Assembly (NCBI GenBank): GCA_004764695.1
Contig: SMSO01000032.1
Coordinates: 6,034,668 to 6,098,667, forward strand
DNA from: Schizochytrium sp. TIO01
Taxonomy: Eukaryota > Sar > Bigyra > Thraustochytrida > Thraustochytriidae
Length of the DNA: 64,000 bases
Reading direction: 5' to 3'
Part shown: piece after piece, positions 1-10,011 of the stretch
How the letters are laid out: each line of letters starts with the position of its first letter
Position numbering within the stretch: the stretch's first letter is position 1
Translations under genes and position numbers: made by a program
The notes under the pieces: generated by a model
Database searches by the model: none
Told to the model about the DNA's origin: nothing
Seen by the model: only the letters and a program-made list of their open reading frames with translations

Positions 1-346
1 CAGAATCCTCCTCTTCCTCTTCCTCTCCATCATCATCAAGGCCGCCGCCGCCGCCGCCACCACTATCATCACTGTCATCATCATCGTCATCGAAGGAGCC
101 AAGGGCACCTCCAGATATGGCCATACCACCTCCAAAAGCACCGCGCTCGTTCGCTGTAACAAGTTCCGACTCCATACCACCGTCAGAAAAAGTGACCGCA
201 GCGAAGAGCAAAAGAGCTACAATACCAACAAAGTACATAAGCCTTGTTCTGCCAGCTTGCGTAGACGTGTCAAATTGTTTTCGGACCTTGACAGAAAAGA
301 AAATTAAGACCTGAGTCTTGAACCTTGAGAATGCATCGCCCGCCAT
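1..346 (-). CDS. Membrane protein with one N-terminal helix and acidic tail (5' fragment)
   Basis: This is the N-terminal 115 codons of a gene that runs off the left edge. The ATG lies at 346-344 on the minus strand. Residues 1-35 are basic and cytosolic-looking. Residues about 36-54 form one hydrophobic helix (core YFVGIVALLLFAAVTF). After it comes a Gly-rich stretch and then a run of Asp, Gly and Glu residues (about 85-115) encoded by GAT/GGC/GAG repeats. A short basic N-terminus followed by one helix and a low-complexity stem is typical of type II Golgi or ER membrane enzymes such as glycosyltransferases, but the catalytic part is outside the window, so the function is unknown. It is divergent from the MORN gene, 1.66 kb away. 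The frame stays open to base 1, and I see no splice site that must be used. Confidence 0.6.
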   Translation of the reverse strand, partial: MAGDAFSRFKTQVLIFFSVKVRKQFDTSTQAGRTRLMYFVGIVALLLFAAVTFSDGGMESELVTANERGAFGGGMAISGGALGSFDDDDDDSDDSGGGGGGGLDDDGEEEEEEDS

Positions 347-2004
347 CTTGGAGTTTGCTTGCTGTTCTTATACTACTGGATGGAAGCTAAAACTGTGTGA
401 TGTCCAGCAAGTCTACGCCCAATTATTGTGATATTCCACCCCAATTTTTTCTGACTGCGCTTGACAAAGTATGTACTTAAATCAATGATCTTTGGGTGTC
501 CACGTGTGCCCTCTCTAGGTACTTCTTAGATAGGCGGTTTTCAAGCCGGTATTAAACTGTCACAGAATCGCCTCCAAGCCAAATGCCTGTACCGACTTCC
601 CCCCCAAAATACTTTTGACACTCTTGCGAACAAATTCCTATGCGTTGGCCTCACCACTCGGCTTGGCTTTTCTAAACTCCACCCTTAGGCACGCACAAAA
701 GTTTGAAAGCAACGCACCGCAAGCGTAGCTAAGCAAAAGCGTCTCTTTCTGCAGTACTAAAACAATAAGGCCAAACTACAGCTAGCCGGCGAGGTGGAGA
801 CCCAGCCCAGTCAGAGCAAGAAGTCCGCTATAGTTCGGACTCAGACGTCGAGTCTAGGCGGTTCTTGCTCGCGGAAGAGGCCCCTGCCGCCTCACGCAGA
901 ACCGCCGCGCCTCCGCGCGATGCGAGTCAAGCTGCGAAAGGCGAGAAGCGGTCTTCTGTCAATGCCGGATGAACGAGGATTGATTGATTGACTCCTCCTC
1001 TCTTTGCATTTCTTTCTTTCCTTTTTTCCACCATATTATCCCTATCATAACCAAATCAAACGCTCTGCTTTTAAAGGCATCGTCATGTAACTTGAACTTG
1101 AATTTAATTTATTCAATTACTTTAAAATAAAATATAAATACAGTACTATGATGATATATATGATACATGAAATATTGTCTGTTCTATGTAATGATTGTGT
1201 TTACAAGGAAAACTAATCATCATCGTAATGCCATCGATAGAAAAGAAACGAGAGAAAACAAAGGGATTGGAAGTCAACCATTCGAATTTGACCCAATGCG
1301 CGTGCCGAGTTCATCCAGCAGGCGTGCGTCTCCAGCGGAAGTCACCATCCCAAACTGCCAAAGCGAGCACCGCACACATCAAACGAAATGCTTCGAGCAT
1401 ACGCTGCACCAGAAGGCATTGGGAGAGGAGATGCTAAGAAATGCGGACAAGCACAACATCGATGTCGAAGACCCTGTCAAGCAAAATGTGCGTCATAAAG
1501 GGGTCCTGGAGTTCTGCACTCTTGCCGAGCGAGTCGACGCCGGTCGCACGGCGCACGGAGGAGGCGTTCCCGGGGACGTGGGTGTGCGCTAAACTAGGCT
1601 GTGGGGAATGGACAGCGAACACGCACCTTTTTAATGGAGGGTCACAGGGGACCGCGGCGCTGTTAGTGATAGTGCTATCACAATTACAGTAAGAGATGAT
1701 GTGGAATGCTGCGAGAAGAGCGTAGCCAAGGTTCGCGCGAGGCGAGGAGAACAGAAAAGGGATCAACAAAGCAAGACGCGCTCAGGAGGTAGCTGCAACG
1801 AGGGGTTTTCTGTAAACCAAAACAAAAAATCAGGACACTATTTTTTTTTGTTTGGTGACCAAGGAAGGAAACGTCAGCCGGCTTACAAGGGTGCTTGCTT
1901 CATTGGAGGCGTGAGGCAGCTGGATAGCCCCAAACACGAGAGACACGTACAAACCGAGTGTGGCCGCTGAATCCTCATCAAGATTTTCCACATAAAGCAA
2001 GATT
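347..2004. other. Divergent spacer, no supported gene
   Basis: Spacer between the minus-strand membrane-protein gene and the plus-strand MORN gene, so it should hold both promoters. It contains several overlapping short open frames on both strands at about 1.2-1.9 kb. None has an ATG start together with a recognisable domain. Around 1090-1170 it is very AT-rich. Confidence 0.5.
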
Positions 2005-2931
2005 ATGTCCACGTTGACAGCCACCTTAAGCTCAAAGAGCTCAGGACATGCGTCTGTTTCCTCGGTTTCGTCTTCTTCAACTTCAGGATCATCACGATTG
2101 GCGAAAAATTCGAGTTCATCAAAGAAGACTGTCTCTACATCCAATAGTAAAAAAATCGAGTCGGATAGCAAAAGCAAAGTTTCAATTACTAGCTCAGCAA
2201 CGAGTGTGACTGCTAAGACTAAAAATGCGACGAAGAAAACCGGCAAGAAGAAAAAGGAAAAGGATGAAACAAGTGCTGAAAAGCGAATGGGGCTGGTGGA
2301 AGGCAAGTACGATGGTCCAGAAAACGAGGATGCAATGCGCCATGGGCAAGGTCAGCTAGACTGGAGCGACGGAGCATACTTCAAAGGCGAGTTTGTTGAA
2401 GGTCTACGTCGCGGCCAAGGCATATATACTACAGAAAAGGGAAAACATACCTATGAAGGTGAATGGCGAGACTCAAAGAAATTCGGAAGGGGCACAGAAA
2501 CATGGGCAAATGGAGACAAATATATTGGCGAGTTCAAAAACAATATGTTTCATGGAAAAGGTGTCTTGGCGACACGGTCTACGCGCTACGAGGGAGAGTG
2601 GGCCAGCGGGCGTCGTCATGGGCGAGGTCGCATGGAATGGAAATCATCTGGTGATACATATGATGGAGATTGGCAGGATGGCCGTATGCACGGACAAGGC
2701 AAATATACGCGAGGTAGTGATGGGGCAATATATCAAGGTGAATGGGCAAAAGGAGCTCGCCACGGCAAAGGCGCTCAGACTAAGACAAACGGAGAAAAGT
2801 ACGATGGCGATTGGCAGGACAACCAACCTCATGGAGAAGGTATCATGCGTTTTACAAATGGACGCTGGCGGCGCGCTCGGTTTGAACATGGTGAACGCAA
2901 AGCTTGGCTTGGAGAAGAAAGGATAGGATAA
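2005..2931 (+). CDS. MORN-repeat protein
   Basis: This 308-residue protein has a Ser/Lys-rich low-complexity N-terminus (about 1-95) followed by about eight tandem MORN repeats (about 100-300). The repeats follow the YxGxWxxxxxHGxG pattern, for example YDGDWQDGRMHGQG and YQGEWAKGARHGKG. MORN repeats fold into an extended beta sheet. They occur in membrane-associated scaffolds, in phosphatidylinositol phosphate kinases and in ciliary proteins such as radial spoke head 1. No kinase or other catalytic domain is attached, so a scaffold role, possibly ciliary or membrane-linked, is the best inference. The ATG at 2005 opens the frame; the next in-frame Met lies past the low-complexity tract. The N-terminus is probably disordered. 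Confidence 0.9.
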   Translation: MSTLTATLSSKSSGHASVSSVSSSSTSGSSRLAKNSSSSKKTVSTSNSKKIESDSKSKVSITSSATSVTAKTKNATKKTGKKKKEKDETSAEKRMGLVEGKYDGPENEDAMRHGQGQLDWSDGAYFKGEFVEGLRRGQGIYTTEKGKHTYEGEWRDSKKFGRGTETWANGDKYIGEFKNNMFHGKGVLATRSTRYEGEWASGRRHGRGRMEWKSSGDTYDGDWQDGRMHGQGKYTRGSDGAIYQGEWAKGARHGKGAQTKTNGEKYDGDWQDNQPHGEGIMRFTNGRWRRARFEHGERKAWLGEERIG

Positions 2932-3065
2932 ATCCAGTTTATAACAATGCATCTTGCATCATGTGGGCGTACTTCTGATCTGAGTGAATAAATATTATTC
3001 TGCACAGGGAAAGAAAATTTAAACAACTGAGGCTAATTTAGCAAGAATGTATTTCAAAAGTAGCA

Positions 3066-3467
3066 ATGGGTTGTGCTTCAACACAGCCCAAAGATAAGGT
3101 AAATTCCTTTATTGATTTTATGTACAACCCCGGCACCAAACAACACGTTTACATTGGTATGTGTTGTGAGATGTTTTCTTTCCAACAGCAGGAAGCACCA
3201 TTCCTACGAATAGTTTGTCACTTGCATATCGTTATGGCACAGCTTCAAATAATCACTCAAGCATCTTACCATTTTTCTCCATCATCAGCATCTTCACTGC
3301 AATACGATAAGTCTTCACTACGAGGAAAAAGAGGTGAAAAGGTGTTTGAGAAGAGTAAATCGTCGTGCTCTTTGTCTCAATCCACTCAACACTACCCCAT
3401 ATTCCTCTTGCCCTCCAAAGTGAAAAGACCTAGCACCATTACGAGGCTCCATTTAGCTCGTTTTTAA
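3066..3467 (+). CDS. Short open frame with myristoylation-like start (doubtful)
   Basis: A 133-codon ATG frame lies 134 bases after the MORN stop codon. It begins MGCASTQPKDK, which resembles an N-myristoylation plus palmitoylation signal (MGC). After codon 11 there is a possible donor (AAG|GTAAAT at 3099), and a matching in-phase acceptor (TTCCAACAG ending at 3188) would remove 90 bases. The rest has no recognisable domain and looks compositionally random. It could be 3' flank of the MORN gene rather than a gene. Confidence 0.2.
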   Translation: MGCASTQPKDKVNSFIDFMYNPGTKQHVYIGMCCEMFSFQQQEAPFLRIVCHLHIVMAQLQIITQASYHFSPSSASSLQYDKSSLRGKRGEKVFEKSKSSCSLSQSTQHYPIFLLPSKVKRPSTITRLHLARF

Positions 3468-3770
3468 GAAAACTAGCTCATAGATATTTCAATAACAAAA
3501 GCACCCTAATCTAAAAGAATAAAACCAGAGTCTTTTGCATAGTTCCTCGTTTTTTCCCGTAAATGAGTTCGCATCCACGAAGCGTTCCTGTTCGAGTCTA
3601 TATTAACCTTTCTGTGTGCTTCATAGGCGGTTACTGAAGTGAATTTAGACGCATTTGATTGCTCAATGTCTTCTAATTTTCGACATTGCACATTTCATGG
3701 CTAGTTTCATTTAAAGTTAGCATCAGGATGATCTGACCAGATTGAAAATCAGCATTCCAAGTACGCGCCT

Positions 3771-3810
3771 CGTGATGTCATGTGATGTCATGCGATGTTA
3801 TGAGACGTCA
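3771..3810. repeat. Four 10-bp units resembling bZIP/CRE sites
   Basis: Four consecutive 10-base units are seen: CGTGATGTCA, TGTGATGTCA, TGCGATGTTA and TGAGACGTCA. Each carries a TGATGTCA/GACGTCA-like core. The array ends 30 bases beyond the stop codon of the TOM1-like gene (minus strand). The 10-base period is about one helical turn. A regulatory role is inference. Confidence 0.5.
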
Positions 3811-3840
3811 GCTTCTTCCTCCTGAATGGAAAAGCCGGAA

Positions 3841-4995
3841 TTACCGAGCGGTCAATGCACCGCTCTCGCCAGCTTCATTAGACTGCTCTTGTTGCAGCTC
3901 GTGGTCAGAACGAAGAAGTCTCGCAGTGAGCGACTCGCCACGGCCCGCCATGAGGCGTGGCGTTGCAAGAGGCGGTGGAAAGCTGTCTGATGAGGCATCT
4001 TCTGCAAGTAAGTCACGGCGCGAGCCGCGGGGGTTGATAGATGAGGAGTTTTGGAAGTTGGTATTCGCGCGACGTTTTACTGTCAACATCAGCACAACGA
4101 GAGCAGGAATGAGTTCGAAAATAGAGTAACTCAGCGCATCAAAGGCATGCGTGCCAATTTTCGAAGGATAGCCAAATCGATCATCAAAGACCGTGAGCGC
4201 CGCAACGCAGTATACAGCGTGCAGTAAAAGCGTGGAACCACAAACGATGCATAAAATGATGACACGACGCAGGATCATTTTCCGGCCAGGAAACTCCTGC
4301 CCACCCAGTGATAGGACCTTCGAGCGGAGTTGAGAAAATACACGGTAGCCATAGTAGATCATCACCACGGACGAGATTAAATACGCACCACCTAGCAGAC
4401 AATCCATATAGAAGTGAAGCAAACGATAACGAGCTTCGATGAGCGATATGAGAGCAATCGCAACATAAATGGTGTAGAGAAGCACATTTGCCACAACAAA
4501 GCCAGGCCGCAGGGACGCGTACGAGATGCCCCATGCAGCGTAGTAAAGCTGCGCCCAGAACATGGTTAGCAGCGAGTACATGCTCATGAAGAGCATGTCA
4601 GGAACGCCGTGGATCATAGAGATCGCCCAGCATGCAAGGTGTTGGCACTCATCAAGACGAGGTAGGCCCATAGCAAGCTCAACAATGATGCTCATGCTTC
4701 TGCAAAAGAGTGCGACTGCAAGCAATAGGTGGAACCATTTGCGCATCTCCCAACCAGGGCTTGCGTTCGTGAGGTCTGGTTCGCGCGAGAGCTGGCGTCG
4801 ATTACGCACATTCTCTACAATGCACCACAGACTCACGCATACGAAGCATGCAAGAACAGCGAAGAGCCAAGGCTTGCCCTCAGGGACCTGCTGGGTATCC
4901 ACATTCAGCGATCCAGATGCACTTGAAGATAAAAATTCTGCAGCTCCAGAAGTGACGTTGTACACGCTGCCGCGAAGCCCTGACAAAGAGTCCAT
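3841..4995 (-). CDS. TOM1/THH1-like seven-helix membrane protein
   Basis: This 384-residue multi-pass protein matches the THH1/TOM1/TOM3 family pattern in order. There is a first helix near residues 42-62, then a WxxxKxFHL-type segment (WEMRKWFHL). A helix with MFMSMYSLLTMFWAQLYY corresponds to the family's TYTLLxLFWAEIY block. LRPGFVVAN, the YGYRVFSQLR loop and a last helix with YSIFELIPALVVLML follow. The plant relatives are endosomal or vacuolar seven-transmembrane proteins that interact with the small GTPase ARL8, and they are distantly GPCR-like (family knowledge). The C-terminal 70 residues are Ser-, Arg- and Gln-rich and probably cytosolic. The start is the first Met, and the N-terminus is Ser-rich with no clear cleavable signal. 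It is convergent with the MORN gene. Confidence 0.8.
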   Translation of the reverse strand: MDSLSGLRGSVYNVTSGAAEFLSSSASGSLNVDTQQVPEGKPWLFAVLACFVCVSLWCIVENVRNRRQLSREPDLTNASPGWEMRKWFHLLLAVALFCRSMSIIVELAMGLPRLDECQHLACWAISMIHGVPDMLFMSMYSLLTMFWAQLYYAAWGISYASLRPGFVVANVLLYTIYVAIALISLIEARYRLLHFYMDCLLGGAYLISSVVMIYYGYRVFSQLRSKVLSLGGQEFPGRKMILRRVIILCIVCGSTLLLHAVYCVAALTVFDDRFGYPSKIGTHAFDALSYSIFELIPALVVLMLTVKRRANTNFQNSSSINPRGSRRDLLAEDASSDSFPPPLATPRLMAGRGESLTARLLRSDHELQQEQSNEAGESGALTAR

Positions 4996-5440
4996 CTTCA
5001 GAGGCAGAGGATTTGCAGCACTTTCACTGATCCTCGATAGGAATGTTAGATCTCAGTCACTTCAGATTTCAAACGTCGTAGATAGATCAACAGGTTGCTG
5101 GGCTTTGGCACCGATGCAATAGAAGAGAACGCCTCAAGAGGGTTGGACGCACCGAGCGCCTCTTTAGGATGTAAGGTTAAAGCGATGGCCGGATGGATAG
5201 CTGGACTCCAGCACTGTTTGAGACAGGCGACAGAGAGAGGCGGAGCGGAAGCAATAGGAGGAGTACGGTACCGCAGGCAAGGCAGACGCAGGTACCCGCC
5301 TGCAGCGTCCGCCGCATATGAGGAATGTAGAGAATGCACAGGCCAAGCTAGGCCAAGGAGCAAGGTAAAGCAAAGCCAGCAGTGGTACCTACGTACCTAC
5401 AGAGAAGAAATCAAAAAGAAAGAAAAAAGAAAGAAACAAT

Positions 5441-5503
5441 AATGAACGAACGAACGAACGAATGAATAAATGAATGAATAAATGAATGAATAAATGAATG
5501 AAT
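5441..5503. repeat. Microsatellite (AACG)n then (AATGAATA)n
   Basis: About 63 bases of AACG units run into AATG/AATA units. It lies in the gene-poor spacer upstream of the TOM1-like gene. Confidence 0.85.
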
Positions 5504-5586
5504 CATGAGTAAATTAAAGAAAAACAGAAGGGCCTACACAGTGTTAGGCCTACTTAGAAGTCAAAAGAAACTCAACAGAGAGGGAA

Positions 5587-6630
5587 ATGACCCTGAGAAG
5601 TGCTCGTGCAATTAAAAAGATTGCTCGTCACCAAGAGCGACTCCTACCAGTATTCCCTAGATCAGGCGAGGGTGCCTCAAAGTCTCAGAAATCGAAATCA
5701 GGCTAACTGCTCCTAACGCAGTACTACGAGACCCCAAGGAGGAGTCAGTCTCTCAGTCAGTTATTAACTGAAGTAATAGCACAAGACAATTAGAGTTCGT
5801 TTCAAAAGCAGCTCAATCATGCATTTCAGAGTCATGAGCTGAGGCTGGCATCGTGAATTGTTGCGTTCCGACGTGTGACCAAACCGTGGCATCGTTGTCC
5901 CATAGCATGGATCACGATGTTAAGATCCTCGTTGACATTAATAGAGGGTGCCATCGACTTTGCAGGCCTTCGCCAGTGTTTTGACCACCAATCTTCTGCC
6001 AAATGTCAACGTGCAACCTGAGCTTCAAACACACACGGCGGCGTTGAATTGGTGATCAATGTTATTGGGGATCCTGTCGAGACCTTCTTCAAGGGTTATG
6101 TCTAGATTTAACGAATTGCTGATAATACGATCACAAAACAGTTATTAGTTTTTGTGAGTATCCGAATGGCGAACTCTCGCAATAACTCCCAGTCAAAAGG
6201 ACCAATTGGTGAATACACTAGCACCAATTTGATTCGATTCTTCAAAGGAGGGAATCCTCAAGTTTTTAATCAGCTAAAAGAGTCTCGCGGGAATTGAAAA
6301 AGGATCTCTCAATCAAGATCACCGGCATACAAATGAGAAAAATAACGAGTGTCCGGAAGGTTGAGTTCTTAGATGTCAACCAAGTAAACGTTGAAATACA
6401 TTAAGGAGAGGACAACTCTGTTTCTAGCTGATGAAGATAGAACTAATATAAAGGCAACGAACAGTATATCCATCTTCGGGTGTAAAAAATACGGAGTTTA
6501 CCCACTTCAAGACAAGCTGATCAATGTTTCGAAAACTAAATCGAAAAGGATCACAAACAAAAACCAACAAGTGCTCGATCTGATTAAAATTGATAGGCCG
6601 CTCGCTATCACTGAATTCATGAATTCATGA
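5587..6630 (+). pseudogene. Possible decayed reading frame, origin unknown
   Basis: A single plus-strand frame can be followed for 348 codons, from an ATG at 5587 to a TGA at 6628, interrupted by about a dozen stop codons. Between the stops the text looks protein-like: a basic start (MTLRSARAIKKIARHQERLL), a middle part with VELVINVIGDPVETFFKGY, and a clean 79-codon stretch at 6391-6627 that is Lys-, Ile- and Asn-rich. Around 6294-6404 the neighbouring frame is open instead, which suggests a small frameshift. The segment is richer in A+T than the flanking genes. I recognise no family. It may be an old mobile-element or gene relic, or chance openness in AT-rich DNA. Confidence 0.25.
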
Positions 6631-8618
6631 ATGAAAATCTAAATGCATACTAAATAAATCAAGTGATCAATCATCTCATCTTTTCCTTCATTAGCTCCAG
6701 TTGCATGAGTTCTTTGCAGCATAGTCCTCACTCAGATGGGGAGAAATGTTACGGCTTCGTACAGTCTACGATAGGTGGTTGTTGCGTGTACGCACTCCTT
6801 GTTGCCCACCTATGTCGATAAACAAATCTCAGAAAATCAGCCTTTGAACAGCAAACAGTAGCCAAAGGTTGCCTCTTAGCAAACTAGCTATGTCGCGCGG
6901 TTTGAGGAGAGCGTTCTTTGATGCCTTGTTTTAAAAGTTAAGCCTGCAACGTAAGTCCAGAAAGTCCACAACCTGAGCTATCTTGGACAACCAAATTTCA
7001 CGGCCTTACGCTACATAGTAGACCTGGCTGTTCTTTGCATGTTCTGCCTCTTGTTCGTTCACCTTCGCTTCAAGCCAACCAAAAGAAAAGAATACCTCTG
7101 TGCATAATTCGACCAACGTAATGACTGATTGTTCTAGCGTGAGATTTTAGCCAAGTTGCTGAAAGATCATAAACATGAGTTGCCTCTGACTACTGAGAGC
7201 CTCTGAGAGCCACCAAAGCTATTTAAACCACCGTAACGAGTGATTGTCTTGGCTTGGTTTTTCGCACAAGTGGCTAAAAGATTTTATTTTGAGGAAAGTG
7301 CCACCAAAGCAAAGCACGTTCCCCTCACTTCTCAGGCCTACTAAGACATAGCTAGGTACTATTACGCACATCTCTTCCTACCCGCAACATAGCCACAACT
7401 AGTACCATTCGTTCTCCGTGGAACCACAGGACCCCGGAGTTTCATGGCGAAACTAGATAGACTTTGCAATCCTCAGTGTAACCGCCCTCTGAGCCAGGGT
7501 TTTTCTCCATTTAAAAATATGATCCCCACCGCTGAGCACTGCGACCAAACAACTTCAGTGTGGTGAGTGGGGAGGAACCTTTTTTCCGCGGGTTCCAGAG
7601 CCTGTTTTGTGAGGGGCCATCTGGAAAGCGCGCCCAGTGGAGACTGGGTGAGGAGGGCCGTTCTCACGAGGCCCAGTGTGCACAGAGGTGGCACCTCAGG
7701 GACGAAGATAGATAGATCTCTCGAGGAGTCTGCCAGCTCAGATGCCCAGCGCATGCTCTCAGACAGGCAGGCAGGCAGGCAGACAGACTCTCTCGGCCGT
7801 CGCTGCGCCGCCTTTGCCCTCAGGCTCGGCCGCCGCAGCTCCTTCCGCTGCAGAAGCTCAAGACCCGGCTTGAGCTCGAGGTCCCAAACATCACATCACA
7901 TATTAGATAAACAGAGAGAGAGAGAGAGATGGATGGCCCTAAGGGACTTCTATAGTATTCGATAGAAGGCATCCGCATTTCAATGTTTCTTTTTCTCCCT
8001 AAGTAATGTAGAGGGGCACGTGTGACTATGTGCCGTTAAGAGGGCCTTAGCTGTAGATAGTTCAGAAGGGGCCTCCTATTGGGTTAGGAGGGGATTAGGG
8101 ACTGCTAGCGTTGGGAGGAGGAGGAGAAAGAGAGAGGGAGAGAGGGTAAACATCTGTAGAGGCGCAGAGGGAGGGAGAGAAAGGGAGAGGAGATTCCCTC
8201 TGGGGGAAGGAGGAGGTGTGGGCCAGTGGGGCTTGGAGGAGACAGAATAGGTCCGGCAGAGGACCGTACGGAAAGAGGGAGCCTGAGGCAGACAGAGGCA
8301 GGAAAAAAAAAAGGGCAAGAGAGAACAGCTGCGTACCAGTAGCCTAGCGCGTACCTACCGCATACTGCCGCCCTAACCCCCCTATCTACCTGTCTAGGTA
8401 GTAGTGGTGATGTTCTTGTTTCTTCTGTGCGGGACCAAGTCACCTAGGGATGCCTACCCGACTGCTAAGCCCTCCATAGCGCTAGGAGGGCCGTAGTGAG
8501 TGGTAGGGGCAAGTACGAATATTAGAACACCAGAGAAGGAAGGAAAAAGACACAGAGGGGCAGGGAGTAATGCTTAGGCGGCGGTAGGAGGTCTTAGTAG
8601 GGAAGTTTGGTTTGAAAG
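6631..8618. other. Gene-poor stretch
   Basis: No supported gene. It contains short GGCA (7762-7788) and GA (7913-7929) tracts. A diverged direct repeat has one copy near 7118 and another near 7233, about 70% identical over 50 bases. Purine-rich DNA lies at 8100-8330. Open frames at 7473-7965 and 8105-8443 overlap each other on opposite strands and are simple-sequence artefacts. Confidence 0.5.
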
Positions 8619-8626
8619 AAGAAAGA

Positions 8627-8658
<32 letters not shown>

Positions 8659-8706
8659 AAGAAAGAGAGAGAAAGAAAGAGAAAGAAAGAGAGAGAGAGA
8701 AAAGAA
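8619..8706. repeat. (GAAA/GAGA)n purine tract
   Basis: Nearly pure purine tract of GAGA and GAAA units of about 88 bases, with all pyrimidines on the other strand. Such tracts can form triplex structures. Here it is simply the first of a cluster of simple repeats. Confidence 0.85.
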
Positions 8707-8740
8707 AAGAACGCCTAATAAGAATGTATAGTACTGATTT

Positions 8741-8788
8741 GAATTGAATTGAATTGAATTGAATTGAATTGAATTGAATTGAATTGAA
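8741..8788. repeat. (GAATT)n pentanucleotide array
   Basis: About nine tandem GAATT units, followed by a decayed copy (GAACT, GATTT). Confidence 0.9.
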
Positions 8789-9025
8789 CTGATTTGATGG
8801 AATAAAGGAAAGAGGACAAATGAACAAACAACGAGAGAAGAAAGAGCCTCCGCCGCCCTCGGGTCCCGGCAACGAAGAGCAGCAGAGGCGGGTGGAGCGT
8901 GACAGTGACACGCACGCACAGCAGCGAGGCAGCAGAGGCGGCGAGAAGGGAGGCCGGCGAAGAGCAGGTAGGCCGAGAGGTCGGCGCAGCGGGCCAAGAG
9001 ACGAGGAGCAACAGCCCTCTCGTTC

Positions 9026-9150
9026 GAACTGTTTGTTTGTTTATCGTTCTTTTCTCTGTTGTTTCTTTGTTTCTTTGTTTCTTTGTTTCTTTCTTTGTTT
9101 GTTTATCGTTCTTTTCTCTGTAGTTTGTTTGTTTGTTTATCGTTCTTTGG
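9026..9150. repeat. GTTT/CTTT-rich array with three copies of a longer unit
   Basis: GTTT and CTTT tetranucleotides are mixed with three copies of the 18-base unit GTTTGTTTATCGTTCTTT, near 9030, 9098 and 9130. The longer unit suggests segmental duplication of the array rather than simple slippage alone. Confidence 0.75.
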
Positions 9151-9188
9151 TCTCAGGCAGACCTCCTTCGCCTTCGCAGCGGCGTCTC

Positions 9189-9423
9189 CAGACAGACAGA
9201 CAGACAGCAGACAGCCAGCAGCAGACAGCAGCGCCTCGCCTCGCGCCGTGCGTCCGGTCGCGCAGCAAAAGAGCCCCTCTCTCCAGCCGCCTCGGTTCTT
9301 GCCCAGCTCGCAGGCTGAGCGAGGAGAAGATAGGGAGGCCATCTCTGTGGATCGATAGATAGACAGAGACAACAAACAAACAAACAAACAAACAACAAAC
9401 AACAAACAGCTAACTAACTAACT
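9189..9423. repeat. ACAG, AAAC and TAAC simple repeats upstream of the twin CX9C gene
   Basis: (ACAG)n occurs at about 9189-9232, (AAAC)n at about 9370-9408 and (TAAC)n at about 9410-9423. Open frames across this part are repeat artefacts. Confidence 0.75.
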
Positions 9424-9678
9424 AGCTGAGTAAAAGGCAAGTAAGCAGACAGATAGTAGATAGCTCTACTATCCGTCCACTCGGTCGCCAACCAGCAAGA
9501 GCTCCAGCAGCCAGCTAGCCAGCTAGCTCCAGCCAGGTGGGCGGTTCTCGCGACAGAAGGTCTGCGCGAGCAGCAGTAGCGACAGCAGCAAGTCGGCCCT
9601 CGCAGGTCGGCTGAGATCAAGATTAGCACCACGTCGGGTTCCAGCCAAGAGCAGCGCCTGCCGGCCTTTTTCCCGCGC

Positions 9679-9921
9679 GTGGACAGGCAAAAGAAGTGCA
9701 AAGCCGTCGCGGAGACCTTCTTTAAGTGCTTCGACGAACACGGGCAGCAGCAGCCAGGGTCTCGCGACCCCGAGGCTGGGCTGGCCGTGTTCACCAAGTG
9801 TGACAAGGAGCTCCAGGCCTACTCCTCGTGCATGGTCAAGCAGGGCGCCGACAAGGACGTTAAGCTTACCCGTGCCCCAGAAGCATACCTCGAGCAGATC
9901 CGTAGCCGCAAGGAAGAGTAA
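9679..9921 (+). CDS. Twin CX9C (CHCH) mitochondrial protein, 5' end unresolved
   Basis: The frame encodes two exact CX9C motifs, CKAVAETFFKC and CDKELQAYSSC, separated by 23 residues, with the helical C-terminus ending at a stop at 9919-9921. Twin CX9C proteins fold as a disulfide-locked helical hairpin. They are imported into the mitochondrial intermembrane space by the Mia40 relay, and many serve in respiratory-complex assembly (family knowledge); which member this is cannot be said. There is no in-frame ATG between the upstream stop at 9577 and the first cysteine. Position 9679 is only a GTG. A plausible splice acceptor (GCGTGGACAG, ending 9686) implies a first exon upstream that I could not place; non-AUG initiation is the alternative. 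SIN3 starts only 90 bases downstream on the same strand. Confidence 0.7.
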   Translation: MDRQKKCKAVAETFFKCFDEHGQQQPGSRDPEAGLAVFTKCDKELQAYSSCMVKQGADKDVKLTRAPEAYLEQIRSRKEE

Positions 9922-10011
9922 AAAGCCTAATTTATCAAGCAAGCAAGCAAGAAAGCAAATCCATCCAGTAAGAAGCCATTAGTTTCGTCCGGCAAGTAGA
10001 TATAGACCACC

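Noticed and set aside
1167-1769. Overlapping open frames of 111 and 141 codons on opposite strands
   Set aside because: No recognisable domain; neither strand is clearly better than the other, and the plus-strand frame overlaps another of similar quality.
6765-6818. Inverted repeat ATAGGTGG...CCACCTAT as a possible structured RNA
   Set aside because: Only an 8-base stem with a 29-base loop and no further supporting helices or flanking gene context.
8105-9405. Many open frames of 60-180 codons on both strands
   Set aside because: They arise from simple repeats without internal stops; the translations are runs of Ser/Leu/Phe or similar.
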